Made by a program: the position numbers and the translations under genes
Source of the DNA: Nitrospiraceae bacterium
GTDB lineage: Bacteria; Nitrospirota; Nitrospiria; Nitrospirales; UBA8639
NCBI GenBank assembly: GCA_020632595.1
Contig: JACKFF010000001.1
Location: 1,069,441 to 1,133,440, forward strand
Reading direction: 5' to 3'
Length of the DNA: 64,000 bases
The notes under the pieces: generated by a model
The model's input: only the letters and a program-made list of their open reading frames with translations
Database searches by the model: none
Told to the model about the DNA's origin: nothing
Shown: piece after piece, positions 45,276 to 54,776 of the stretch
Position numbering within the stretch: the stretch's first letter is position 1
Layout of the letters: each line of letters opens with the position of its first letter

Positions 45276-46511
45276 TTATTCATAGCGCAGAGCATCGATG
45301 GGATTTAATCGCGCAGCTTTGTTGGCAGGATAAATACCAAAGATCAAACCGACAGCGGCAGAAAAGAGAAACGCGATCATAATGGCCTCAAAGGAAATAA
45401 TCGTGGGCCATCCGGCCACTAGGGTCGTCGCCTGAGCGCCCAGAATACCGAAGCCCACACCCAGCAATCCGCCCACCATACTGAGCGTCATCGCTTCCGC
45501 TAAAAATTGAATCAAAATATGGCGATGCTTGGCCCCAACGGCCATACGAATACCAATCTCTCGCGTGCGTTCTGTGACAGATACCAACAGAATATTCATG
45601 ATCCCGATCCCCCCGACCAATAACGAAATCGAGGCCACGGAAAACATCATGATTGTCAGAGTTTCCCCTGTCCCCTCCTGAACTTTTCCAATATCCACCT
45701 GGGTGCGAATCGTAAAATCATCCGGTTGGTCCGGCTGCAAATGATGACGGTCCCGAAGCACCCGTTGAATATCCTCAACAGCTGCGGGAAGATCTTCGGG
45801 GCGCTCTGTCGACGCAAACAATGCCCCGACTGATCCAAGAAATTGGGTGCCGAGGACTCGGCGTTCCGCCGTGGTAAAGGGGATGAAGATAATATCGTCC
45901 TGATCGTTGCCGGTCGGAGATTGGCCTTTCGGAGCCAGGACGCCGATGATTCGAAATGGGACGTTCTTTATTCGAATCATCTTTCCGACCGGATCCTCAC
46001 CGGGAACAAATAGATTGTCGACGACCGTTTGGCCCAAGAGGGCCACGCGGCTTGTGGTCTCCATCTCTCCTTCGGTAAACGGCCCTCCACTGGTGAACGA
46101 CCAATCACGAATAGTCAGATAGGTCGGAGAAATCCCATTCACAGGAACATTGACATTCTGATTTCCGTAAACAATTTGCATGACATCCCGTTTGGCCCAG
46201 CCGGTTTCATGCAACGTGGGAACCTTTTTTTGCAAATCGAGGGCATCATTGACGGTCAGGGTCACTGCACCACCCGAACCACCACGAACGCCTCCCACAC
46301 TCGTCGCTCCCGGTAATATGAGAATCATATTCGTGCCCATGCTGGCCACTTGCGCCTGTATGGCAAATTTGGCTCCTTCGCCAATACTCACCATGGCGAT
46401 GACTGAGCCTACACCGATAATAATACCAATCGTGGTGAGACCGGATCGCAAACGATTCCGGTTAAGAAAGCGAAAAGCTGTAAACACCGTCAAGACAAAA
46501 AAACTTCCCAT
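45276..46511 (-). CDS. MacB/FtsX-family ABC transporter permease
   Basis: 411 residues. One helix near the N-terminus (~20-45), a large periplasmic MacB_PCD-type domain, and three C-terminal helices (FSVASISLLVGGIGIMNILL, then VTERTREIGIRMAVGAKHRHI, the coupling region). It ends in AARLNPIDALRYE, typical of MacB permeases. The ATPase is encoded separately, 8 bases upstream, so this is a split MacB. With the MacA-like adaptor it should form a tripartite efflux pump for peptides, macrolides or lipids; the substrate is unknown. Confidence 0.92.
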   Translation of the reverse strand: MGSFFVLTVFTAFRFLNRNRLRSGLTTIGIIIGVGSVIAMVSIGEGAKFAIQAQVASMGTNMILILPGATSVGGVRGGSGGAVTLTVNDALDLQKKVPTLHETGWAKRDVMQIVYGNQNVNVPVNGISPTYLTIRDWSFTSGGPFTEGEMETTSRVALLGQTVVDNLFVPGEDPVGKMIRIKNVPFRIIGVLAPKGQSPTGNDQDDIIFIPFTTAERRVLGTQFLGSVGALFASTERPEDLPAAVEDIQRVLRDRHHLQPDQPDDFTIRTQVDIGKVQEGTGETLTIMMFSVASISLLVGGIGIMNILLVSVTERTREIGIRMAVGAKHRHILIQFLAEAMTLSMVGGLLGVGFGILGAQATTLVAGWPTIISFEAIMIAFLFSAAVGLIFGIYPANKAARLNPIDALRYE

Positions 46512-46519
46512 CCAGTTCC

Positions 46520-47236
46520 TTAGGATACCCGCATGCCCATACCAATTGAGGCTTGATCGCTCAGGATACAGCCGTCTCTCATCTGAATCTGGCGTGAAGC
46601 ATAAGCAGCGATATCAATTTCATGCGTCACCACCAGGATAGTCAACCCATCGGTGTGATTGAGGCCCTGAAATATATCCATGATTTCCTGACTTGATTGC
46701 GTATCCAGATTCCCTGTTGGTTCATCCGCCAGGAGAAGGCAAGGGGCTGACACCAGCGCGCGGGCAATGGCCACTCGCTGTTGTTGCCCACCAGACAACT
46801 GTGTGGGGTAATGATGTTCCCGATTTGCCAATCCCACGCGCGCCAAAGCCGATTGAGCTCGAGATCGTTGTTCACGAAGAGAAAGCCCCTGATAGAATAG
46901 GGGAAGCTGAACATTTTCTAATGCGCTGGTTTTAGGAATCAGGCTGAAATTCTGAAAAACAAATCCGATGGTCCGACTACGAACCTCCGCCAATTCATCG
47001 GGTTCAGCATGGGCAATATCCCGTCCATTCAAACAATAACTGCCTGTAGTCGGCACATCCAGGCAACCCAAGATATTCATCAATGTGGATTTACCGGATC
47101 CGGACGAGCCCATAATCGCAATGAATTCACCTGCTTGGATAGTCAGATTTATTCCCCGAAGGGCCTCTACATCAATATCACCCAGGCGATAAGTTTTGGA
47201 GAGATTGGTACAGGCAATCAGTTGGCTCATCGTCAT
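46520..47236 (-). CDS. MacB/LolD-type ABC ATP-binding subunit
   Basis: 238 residues. Walker A GSSGSGKST, Q-loop FVFQNF, signature LSGGQQQRVAIARAL, Walker B LLLADEPTGNLD and the switch His in VTHEID are all intact. Lies directly before the permease gene and after the adaptor gene (219-base gap). Energises the split MacAB-type exporter. Confidence 0.93.
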   Translation of the reverse strand: MTMSQLIACTNLSKTYRLGDIDVEALRGINLTIQAGEFIAIMGSSGSGKSTLMNILGCLDVPTTGSYCLNGRDIAHAEPDELAEVRSRTIGFVFQNFSLIPKTSALENVQLPLFYQGLSLREQRSRAQSALARVGLANREHHYPTQLSGGQQQRVAIARALVSAPCLLLADEPTGNLDTQSSQEIMDIFQGLNHTDGLTILVVTHEIDIAAYASRQIQMRDGCILSDQASIGMGMRVS

Positions 47237-47455
47237 CTTTGGCGAAGAATATTCTCAGGAAATGGAGTCCCAGATTACCTGACCATTTTCATGGCAACCC
47301 TTGGGAAATCCCCCATTACCATTGTCCCCCTCTGCAAGGAGTGGGAAAGGTTCAGCGTCTTGATAATGGCCAGATCAGGGAAAAAGGTACACACAGGTAG
47401 CTCCAAAGACCAAGACCGATTGGGGAAAAACATCGGAGCGTTTTCCCTTCCTTAG

Positions 47456-48763
47456 CTAGAGCCCCTTGTCTCGTGAACTCGTAGACTTTTGTCCTGACCC
47501 GAAGCCCGGGGGAAGCTGATTGGCTTTGCGCTCCCCTTTCGGAAGGGCGATCCCGACAATTATTTTGTCCTGCTCCCGAAGCTCACTTTCAACCACTTCC
47601 GTCTTGCTGCCATCCGAAATGCCAGGCTGAAGAAGCACCGAAGCCGGATCGCCCGAATCAGTCAACTTCCACACCGTCTTCCAGCCATGGCTTCCCCCCG
47701 AGGCATGAGGTCCTTGAGGTAATACCCCGGTCAGTGGTTTCACGACATCCGCTCCGGACTCACCTGTTTTTTGCCCCACAGATGCGGATTGGGAAGGGAA
47801 AAACCGGAAGGCCGCATTCGGAATCATTAAGACATCGTCCTTCCGCGCGATCGTAATTGAGACATTGGCCGTCATCCCCGGCTTCAACCGCAAATCACGA
47901 TTATCCACTTCCACCACCACGTCGTAGGTCACAACATTCTGGACAATAATCGGGGCATTCCGGATTTGTCTTACGACACCTCGAAAGTCCACCTGTGGAT
48001 AAGTGTCGACAGTAAAGAGCGCCTCCTGGCCTTCCCGGATTCCCCCGATATCGGACTCACTCACATTGGTATCAACCTGCATTTTCGTTAAATCAAGGGC
48101 GATCAGAAAAATATTCGGTGTCGTGAATCCTGCCGTCACTGTCTGCCCCACTTCTACATTACGTGCAATCACAATTCCATTTACCGGGGACCGTATCACA
48201 GTATATTTTAAATCTAAATCCGCCGTATCTAACAATGCCTGAGCCTGTTTGATCTGTGCCCCGGAGACTTCAAGCTGAGCCTGGGCCGATTCATAGGCAG
48301 TGGTCGCGATATCCAGATCGTTTTGTGACACTAACTCGCGTTGAAACAATGTCTGGGTTCGATCGAGTTCCCGCTTCCGTTGGGCCAACTCTGTTCGCGT
48401 TTTGCTCCACATCGCTTTAGCATTAACGAGGTTGGCCGCAGCCTGATCCCGTCTGGTCTGAAAGAGAGACGGGTCAATTCGCGCAATAACCTCTCCCGCC
48501 TTCACCACAGAGTTGAAATCGGCATGCAGACTAATAATCTTACCGGTCACTTGTGCCCCAACTTGGACCGAAGTTACCGGATTAATTGTTCCGGTCGCAC
48601 CCACAACTGCCACAATGGGGCCACGCTCAATACTTGCGGTGCGATATTGAATCGGTGCACTCCGAACCCCGGTCAACCAGAATTGACGAGCGGCAATCAC
48701 CGACACAATCACTACCACACCAATCCACAGCAATTTTTTCATCCATGCTCCATTCCCAGACAC
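47456..48763 (-). CDS. macA: MacA-like periplasmic adaptor (RND/HlyD family)
   Basis: 435 residues. One N-terminal helix (~10-26), then lipoyl half-motifs (VAVVGATGTINPVTSVQVG and VNGIVIARNVEVGQTV) flanking a coiled-coil hairpin (~100-170, QRKRELDRTQTLFQRELVS), a beta-barrel (~210-300) and a C-terminal membrane-proximal domain. Typical of MacA adaptors joining an inner-membrane ABC transporter to an outer-membrane channel; no TolC-like gene is in the window. First gene of the three-gene operon. Confidence 0.9.
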   Translation of the reverse strand: MSGNGAWMKKLLWIGVVVIVSVIAARQFWLTGVRSAPIQYRTASIERGPIVAVVGATGTINPVTSVQVGAQVTGKIISLHADFNSVVKAGEVIARIDPSLFQTRRDQAAANLVNAKAMWSKTRTELAQRKRELDRTQTLFQRELVSQNDLDIATTAYESAQAQLEVSGAQIKQAQALLDTADLDLKYTVIRSPVNGIVIARNVEVGQTVTAGFTTPNIFLIALDLTKMQVDTNVSESDIGGIREGQEALFTVDTYPQVDFRGVVRQIRNAPIIVQNVVTYDVVVEVDNRDLRLKPGMTANVSITIARKDDVLMIPNAAFRFFPSQSASVGQKTGESGADVVKPLTGVLPQGPHASGGSHGWKTVWKLTDSGDPASVLLQPGISDGSKTEVVESELREQDKIIVGIALPKGERKANQLPPGFGSGQKSTSSRDKGL

Positions 48764-49639
48764 ATGTATGTTCCGACCTCCGCCCCCCTTTTTATATTGG
48801 TAAAGGGCAGCTCCATTTTACCATTTCTTGATAGGGAAAAATCGAAAACGAGGACGGCCAGAAGTGCTAAATGAACCAGGTTTCTCGAACACCCCCAAAT
48901 CATCAGGCAGAAAAAGGTTCTACGCTAACCGGATCATGGAATTCGGTTGGGGCGAAAGGGAAAAATCAGTAGGCCAGGGAGCTCACTATAGAGAAAATTA
49001 GTGGCGGATCCATTTTTAGAAGGCTTTGCCCGACATGCCTTATAAACCTCAACATTCCCTAAGGGTAGCGTCTATCCGCCCCTACCCCTTTGCCCTGTCG
49101 CCCTAACTCCCTCCCGCATGGACCATACCCATAATAGGTCGTGTCTATTCCATCTTGACATGGTCGGGTTTTTTTTGGTTCAGCCGAACCGCCGGTCGTC
49201 CCAATTTGAAAAGTGTTACGAATCGTGGATTAGCTCTTTTTGCAATGGGAAGCAAAACGCGAACAATTGGTCCAATCAATTTGCTTATCTTGTTGAGAAA
49301 AAGGATGGGAACTGGAGAGGAAAAGAGAGCCTTTTGGCTCGGTGACGAGGGGACCCCCCTCACACTCCTCCCTTAAAACCTTTTTCGAATTAGCTAAAGT
49401 CGGAAGAACCAGCACAGGCAGAACCGAGAGAGGAAGGTATTTGAATGGGTTCTCAGGCCATGCAAAATCTTTTCGTTATCGATCCAATCAAACCAATTCC
49501 TGATGCGAGAAGATGCCGATTGACACAACCGTTAGAATCGGTAGCTAAAAACGGGGACAATTCATGGATGACTTAAAACCTAAAACCTAAGGAAGGAGTA
49601 AAATCTTCAAGAATGGTTTCCATCACTTGCGGAATGAAA
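48764..49639. other. Long non-coding region
   Basis: 876 bases upstream of the efflux operon. Contains a hairpin GGTTC/GAACC near 49180-49194 beside an eight-T run, and several short overlapping open frames with no start signals. No gene or element recognised. Confidence 0.4.
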
Positions 49640-50098
49640 TTAGTCTTTTGATCGAATCAAAATTCCCTTTCGTGCCGTTCCGCCACCTGTTTCAACATTT
49701 AAGAATGTAACGCCGGATCGCAACCCTTCTGGCACGACGACTTCCACGCGCTCATCATCCACAAACGAAAATGCCTTGGCCGGGATTGAACCAAAAGTCA
49801 CACCATGCAAACACTCTTTCTTCTTTCCGAAATACTTTCCCTCTACCACAACACTATCGCCGGTTTTCATTTCGTCCGGTTTTACATGATTAATTTGAGG
49901 GCGGACACTGGAATCACAGATTGGATCATTTTTGACTTTTTGCTCATCAAACCCCTTAATCGATTCCGGAATCACAAAACCACCAGACTCTTCCACGGAT
50001 TGACCAGGTCCTCCTTGCCCCCAGGAACCAGCCACCCCGAGCAGGCAAAAACCTAAAAAAACAATGTGCCCAAATAGGTAGGAAATCCTCACCAACAT
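49640..50098 (-). CDS. Secreted IPT/TIG-domain protein
   Basis: About 152 residues from the ATG at 50098 (GAGG seven bases upstream; a GTG at 50110 adds four). A signal peptide (~1-28) is followed by a linker and an IPT/TIG immunoglobulin-like domain: PQINHVKPDEMKTGDSVVVE, GKYFGKKKE, VTFGSIPAKAF, and VPEGLRSGVTFLNVETGGG. A lone IPT domain probably binds a partner or polysaccharide in the periplasm. No operon. Confidence 0.65.
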   Translation of the reverse strand: MLVRISYLFGHIVFLGFCLLGVAGSWGQGGPGQSVEESGGFVIPESIKGFDEQKVKNDPICDSSVRPQINHVKPDEMKTGDSVVVEGKYFGKKKECLHGVTFGSIPAKAFSFVDDERVEVVVPEGLRSGVTFLNVETGGGTARKGILIRSKD

Positions 50099-50822
50099 GA
50101 GAAGCCTCACAAGTTAGAGTGTTAGGAAAGGTGTCCTTTTACCCTCATCAATCAAGGCAACAATGCACACATTCATCGATTGCTCTTTTCTTATTAGATT
50201 CCCGCGGCCAGCTCATCGTCAATCACAAATCACATCAAAAAAGGTTTCCCTGCCTCAGGAAACTTCGAAAACTCAAATATTATCAATGTCACAATTCTTT
50301 GTGCTTTCCAATTCGTTGAACTACCTCAGATTCAAAACTTCCCTTCACATTAGACCAATTATAGCTCATACCACCCGAATATATCTTCGGCATAAACGTA
50401 TAAATCCCCCTCGTCGATTCATGCGCCGTCCAGAACACGACGGAAAATGTGACCAAGGTGATGAATGAAGTGCTTCTAGACTGACAGAAAGTAGGCTGTC
50501 TGATGAGGATGACTAGGTAGGTGAATTTGGACTCCCCAACGGGTCCGGGCCGATTGGATTTCGGCCTTTCAGTCAGCCCCCTGGAATCAAAGAATCAAAT
50601 TATATTCCGAAATTTCGAGGCTCTCCAGCATTGGTGGGGAGGTCCTCCATACCCGTGACGAGACATTCCGTGCCATTATGATCTATGTCACGACAAAAAT
50701 ATGGTCGTGAAAATTAGCATGTCCTCCTCACCATGGTCGGAACAATTCACCGATGGCCTTGCACAACAAATTTCGGGAAAAACATGACGACCAATTCTCA
50801 AATCCCTTAAGGGAAGCGCCCC
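50099..50822. other. Non-coding region
   Basis: About 720 bases with only short overlapping open frames that lack start signals. Nothing recognised. Confidence 0.4.
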
Positions 50823-51140
50823 TCACCCCAATGTCTGAATCAGAGCACGCATCTCCGGCACAAGATCCCCGCCACCGCTGGAACGGCCTGACAAAGCCGC
50901 ATCAATACCCGCGGCCAGCACAGTCTTGGCCTCCTCATGGCGCTTCAGTCCAGCTAAAGCCCTTCCTAAGGCCAAATGGGAGGCGACATGAATGGGATCT
51001 AAAGCGACAGCAACACGCAAGTGTTCCACCGCTTCTTCAAGATGCTTCCCTTCCTTCAGTAGCTTGTCTCCAAGACCATATCGTCCTAAAAACCCATCGG
51101 GTTTTTTCGCCACCATTTGGCGAAATACATCAATATCCAT
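50823..51140 (-). CDS. Small TPR protein, 105 residues
   Basis: Two to three tetratricopeptide-like helical pairs: FLGRYGLGDKLLKEGKHLEE, AVEHLRVAVALDPIHVASHL and ALGRALAGLKRHEEAKTVLA. The C-terminus has a Ser/Gly stretch (SGRSSGGGD) and MRALIQTLG. No signal peptide; cytoplasmic adaptor likely. No operon partner. Confidence 0.7.
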   Translation of the reverse strand: MDIDVFRQMVAKKPDGFLGRYGLGDKLLKEGKHLEEAVEHLRVAVALDPIHVASHLALGRALAGLKRHEEAKTVLAAGIDAALSGRSSGGGDLVPEMRALIQTLG

Positions 51141-51754
51141 GCTATAACCATCCTCCCAAAATATTAGCTGTAGCCCTGAACTATACCATCCCCCTCAAAG
51201 GATCAGCCAGCTAGAAGGACACATGCAATGCACACCCTCACCTCTTTGTGAAAAGATGAGAGGTAAAGATCGGCCCCATGAATCATATCCCATGCCCACT
51301 AAGACAAATTCACGAACCGGGGAAAAATTACTACCCATTTCTGTCACCTTGATCCATCAAAGCCCTTCTCATAATTCAGGCCTTTCGATCGGTAAATTCC
51401 CAAGCAGCCGGAAAAGATGAGAAAGACAGACTCTTTTCCGTAACCTAAGGAGAGCCGGCATTCGTTTTGTGAAGGTATGGACAGTGAAGGAGGGTAATGA
51501 AAGTGGGTTAACCTTTTCAGAGTGCCTGCCAGAACCGTTCACGACATCTGCACTTCTATTCGGCTAAAATCCACAGTCAAAAAAACCGACGAGGCATGAG
51601 GAACGAACAATAGACACCGCAACGAACATGAAGATGGCAGGTGCCCATAAAAACTTGACTGATATAATTCCCCCCAGAGGCTGAGGTTTCATTACACAGG
51701 AAACGCATAAAGTTAATTTAAGGGGAGAATTTTTCTCATTTTGCCCATCCCACT
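51141..51754. other. Non-coding region
   Basis: 614 bases without a supported gene or a recognised structure. Confidence 0.4.
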
Positions 51755-52654
51755 TCACATATTATGAAGATTTCCCTGAAAACCCGTGGATTTCTTTAAG
51801 ACTTTTCCCACCAGAGAACTCAGCTCAGGAAGATCATGCGGCTTTTTCAGCACTGCCTCGAATCCGGATTCTAACGCCTGCCTTCGAATCTCCTGATTGG
51901 GACTCCCTGTTACCAAAACAAATGGGGGGCAATAACCATTACCCACATATTCAAGATTTCTCCGTAACTGAATGCCATTCATCGCAGGCATCTGGAAATC
52001 CGTCAGGACGAGGTCATAGTGACTCATTTGAATATGGGTAAATGCCCAGGCCACATCTGAAACCTGACTACACAGATATCCTTCGAGTTCCAAGTATGAT
52101 TGATAAAGATCCAAAAGTTGACGGTCATCATCAATAAGCAGAATTCTTTTTGTGTTGCCTCCCGCCCCAGCGCTGAGGAACGTTTCCGGCCGATCTCCAT
52201 CAGACAACATTTCCATTGAGTAGGTTTCAAGCATAATGGCTCTCATCAGGTGAAGAAAATTTTCCCAAGCATCATATGTTTTTCCATCCATGCCCTCCCC
52301 GCCCAATTCGGTCAACACATGCAAGAGTGCATAAACGACAGGAGGATAGTGCTTGCTTTTGATACCATATTTTCTATGCCGTTCCCCTAGCTGAAGAAGG
52401 GAAGCACGTAATTCTTCAGGGTTTTCTATGTGAAAGATCAATGTGCGGAATCCGCTTAGAAACGCCGCATATTGTTGGGCTAACTGGGCCTGCGGGAAAA
52501 AGGTCTGAAACTCCGGGAATTTATCAAACAACACATGATAAAACCGGAAAACGATCTGCTCACCGTGAGAGGCTACGATCTCAAAACTTTCCTGGATTCG
52601 TGATATATCAGGAGTGGGAATTCCAGGAGAAATATTCAATTTACCCTTCTTCAT
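51755..52654 (-). CDS. Globin-receiver fusion protein
   Basis: 299 residues from the ATG at 52654 (GGAAAGG upstream; a GTG at 52693 has no such signal). Residues ~15-150 form a globin: Tyr39 at the B10-like place in FRFYHVLFDKFPEFQTFF, and a proximal His93 in LGERHRKYGIKSKHYPPVV, as in the globin domain of flavohaemoglobins. Residues ~168-290 form a receiver domain: LLIDDDRQ (175-177), phospho-acceptor Asp219 in VLTDFQMPAMNG, and a Lys near 270. There is no reductase or output domain. It follows a stand-alone receiver gene (7-base gap before the longer reading frame). A haem sensor for O2 or NO linked to phosphotransfer is plausible. Confidence 0.82.
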   Translation of the reverse strand: MKKGKLNISPGIPTPDISRIQESFEIVASHGEQIVFRFYHVLFDKFPEFQTFFPQAQLAQQYAAFLSGFRTLIFHIENPEELRASLLQLGERHRKYGIKSKHYPPVVYALLHVLTELGGEGMDGKTYDAWENFLHLMRAIMLETYSMEMLSDGDRPETFLSAGAGGNTKRILLIDDDRQLLDLYQSYLELEGYLCSQVSDVAWAFTHIQMSHYDLVLTDFQMPAMNGIQLRRNLEYVGNGYCPPFVLVTGSPNQEIRRQALESGFEAVLKKPHDLPELSSLVGKVLKKSTGFQGNLHNM

Positions 52655-52699
52655 AGCTGCCTTTCCGAGGATAAAAATCCCTCGAGGGTTCACAGATTT

Positions 52700-53065
52700 C
52701 TAATAAAAGAGTCGCAAACATTTGTCGGTCAATACCTCCGGAGCGATCGGCTTGATGAGATAGTCCATCGCTCCCTTAATAATGGCAAGCTGCATTTCCG
52801 ATCGGTGTTCGGAGGGTGACATCACGATCACCGGCGGAAGGGTTGAAGACTGCGCTAATTGTTCCAGCATAAGAAGGCCTCCCATGACCGGCATGCATAA
52901 ATCGAGAAGTACCCCATTGACCGTGTGATGTTGAAGGGTCTCAACCCCTTCCTTTCCATTGGCAGCAGTAAGAACCTCAAATCCCAGGGCATTCAGACGA
53001 TCTCTCAGAAACAAGAGGACGTCTGCATCATCGTCGACAATGAGAATGCGCTTTTGACTTTTCAT
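52700..53065 (-). CDS. Stand-alone response-regulator receiver
   Basis: 121 residues: LIVDDDADVL, phospho-acceptor Asp in GVLLDLCMPVMGG, VMSPSEH (Ser in the switch position) and DYLIKPIAPE with the Lys. No output domain. Co-directional with and immediately upstream of the globin-receiver gene, suggesting a phosphorelay. The kinase is not obvious nearby. Confidence 0.88.
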   Translation of the reverse strand: MKSQKRILIVDDDADVLLFLRDRLNALGFEVLTAANGKEGVETLQHHTVNGVLLDLCMPVMGGLLMLEQLAQSSTLPPVIVMSPSEHRSEMQLAIIKGAMDYLIKPIAPEVLTDKCLRLFY

Positions 53066-53165
53066 TGGGCGTTAGCCGTCATCAGTTGGAGAGGTCGTCC
53101 CATCCTTGACCGTCCATCGGATGGATGGATGAACGAATGTGAACTGCATACCAAACACAATGCCT

Positions 53166-53615
53166 TTACTGAGAGTCCTTGACATCAGTGATGGAGAGGT
53201 GATCGTGTATCGCTCCTTGGCCTATGACCGTGTGATGGGGAAGAACAATAATTTCACCCTTCATGATGGGATGAAGCACGCAATAATAAGGATACCGACC
53301 AGGAGGCAGTGAAGGGATCGTGAATTCCTGACCGGGTTGAACGCCACCCGTATCAAATGCGCAAGGCCCACCTTTTCGACAACCATCGTGTGTTACGCTA
53401 TGCAGTGATGAGGTAGGATTTACAACATGAATAGAGGCTCCATCGGGGACAATGGCCAAAGCCGGTCTATAATAGGGAGCCCAATAGTCCATTGAGACGC
53501 TCACATCCGAAAGCTGGGTGGAGGCCGATACAGGACCACAGATTGATAGAAATAAAAGGAAAACTCCTAACACCGGCAGAGTGGGAGAGGCCGTTGCCCA
53601 GTTCAAATTTTTCAT
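53166..53615 (-). CDS. Exported cupredoxin (plastocyanin-like) protein
   Basis: 149 residues from the ATG at 53615, which has CGGGAGGTG upstream; the longer frame is unlikely. Signal peptide ~1-31. A cupredoxin fold with the copper-ligand pattern: His (72 or 76) in LHSVTHDGC, then Cys112, His115 and Met118 in YYCVLHPIMKG. A C-terminal extension (~125-149) contains several His. Probably a periplasmic electron carrier or copper binder. Confidence 0.8.
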   Translation of the reverse strand: MKNLNWATASPTLPVLGVFLLFLSICGPVSASTQLSDVSVSMDYWAPYYRPALAIVPDGASIHVVNPTSSLHSVTHDGCRKGGPCAFDTGGVQPGQEFTIPSLPPGRYPYYCVLHPIMKGEIIVLPHHTVIGQGAIHDHLSITDVKDSQ

Positions 53616-54051
53616 TTGTTCACCTCCCGATTCCTTACTTCTTTCAACATGTTGTTGTGCATACACTTATGGTAATTTTTAAACCCATAAAGAATCTATT
53701 TGATTTGTGACCCGTTCAAATAAAGATTTTATAAAGATTCCTGATGGCGCCATTTCCTGATTCCGGCATAGATCATTACCGTGTTGGGCAGCAAAATTTT
53801 CGCCGGAAATGAAGGAGACCGGATTGAGTCACCTGCCATCCCACGGGCAAGTAAACAGGCTTTACATTCAATGCCGATGAGCATGGCACGGACTGCCGAT
53901 CCGTTTTTGGAAGGATGTGGTGCTGGAAGAAAATCAAGCCAAGGCGGCCTAAAAAATTACAGGAGAGACCACGAGGTGTGGAAAGGGTTTCAGTAACTGG
54001 GAAGGCAGCAGACAACGACTAACAAGGAACGCCTCATATGAAAATGGACAA
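53616..54051. other. Non-coding region between cupredoxin and OmpR-type regulator genes
   Basis: 436 bases. No gene with supported signals. It contains the upstream region of the cupredoxin gene; no sigma-54 site is present. Confidence 0.4.
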
Positions 54052-54765
54052 TCAGGTGGGGGGGGCATCTTCCACAAAATCGGTGGCAAATCGATAGCCG
54101 ACTCCAGGATCGGTAAGAATATACTGAGGTCGTGCCGTGTTGTTTTCCAATTTTTTCCTTAAATTTCCAATAAAGACACGTAAATATTGAGCCTGTTCGC
54201 TATATCCCGCCCCCCAAATGGCCCGGAGAATGGTTCCATGCGTCAAAACTTTTCCGGAATTCTGAATAAGGAACTTCAAGAGATCATATTCCGTCGGGGT
54301 TAACTTCACCGCGTTGTTTCGAATGCGGACATTTCGAGTCTCAAAGTCAACCTGTAAATTTCCAAAGGTGAACACGGGATCAGTCCCGTAAATTGAGGAT
54401 GTCCGCCGCAGGACTGAGCGAATTCTTGCCGTCAGCTCTTCCATGCTAAACGGCTTGGTGACATAATCATCTGCCCCGCCTTCGAGAGCTTCAATTTTTT
54501 TCGCTTCTTCCCCAATTGCGGAAAGGATAATGATTGGAATCTGGTAGATTTCACGGATCTGGCGTGTCAGGTCGATGCCATCCATTCCGGGGAGCAGTAA
54601 ATCCACAAGGGTCAGGTCCGGAAGGCGGTGGCTCATAATTTGGAGGGCCTCTTCTCCGGTTTCAGCCGTCAGGACTTCATATCCTTTTGCCTCAAGATTA
54701 ATCTGTAGGGAACGACGTATTTGCCGCTCATCATCAACAGCTAATATTCGAGATCCAAGCGCCAT
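54052..54765 (-). CDS. OmpR/KdpE-type response regulator
   Basis: 237 residues. Receiver (1-~120; VDDERQI, Asp in LTLVDLLLPGMDG, KPFSMEEL) and a winged-helix DNA-binding domain (~135-230; LTPTEYDLLKFLIQNSGKVLT, LRVFIGNLRKKLENN, LTDPGVGYRF). The pattern is closest to KdpE-like regulators. It follows its kinase gene by 11 bases. No kdp potassium genes are in the window. Confidence 0.92.
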   Translation of the reverse strand: MALGSRILAVDDERQIRRSLQINLEAKGYEVLTAETGEEALQIMSHRLPDLTLVDLLLPGMDGIDLTRQIREIYQIPIIILSAIGEEAKKIEALEGGADDYVTKPFSMEELTARIRSVLRRTSSIYGTDPVFTFGNLQVDFETRNVRIRNNAVKLTPTEYDLLKFLIQNSGKVLTHGTILRAIWGAGYSEQAQYLRVFIGNLRKKLENNTARPQYILTDPGVGYRFATDFVEDAPPT

Positions 54766-54776
54766 GGGTAAACCGT

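Noticed and set aside
49145..49376. Overlapping open frames on both strands upstream of the efflux operon
   Set aside because: No start signals, and both strands are equally open, as in non-coding sequence.
53105..53165. GGCATTGTGTTTGG on the minus strand upstream of the stand-alone receiver gene
   Set aside because: The -12 element would be GG instead of GC; not accepted as a sigma-54 site.
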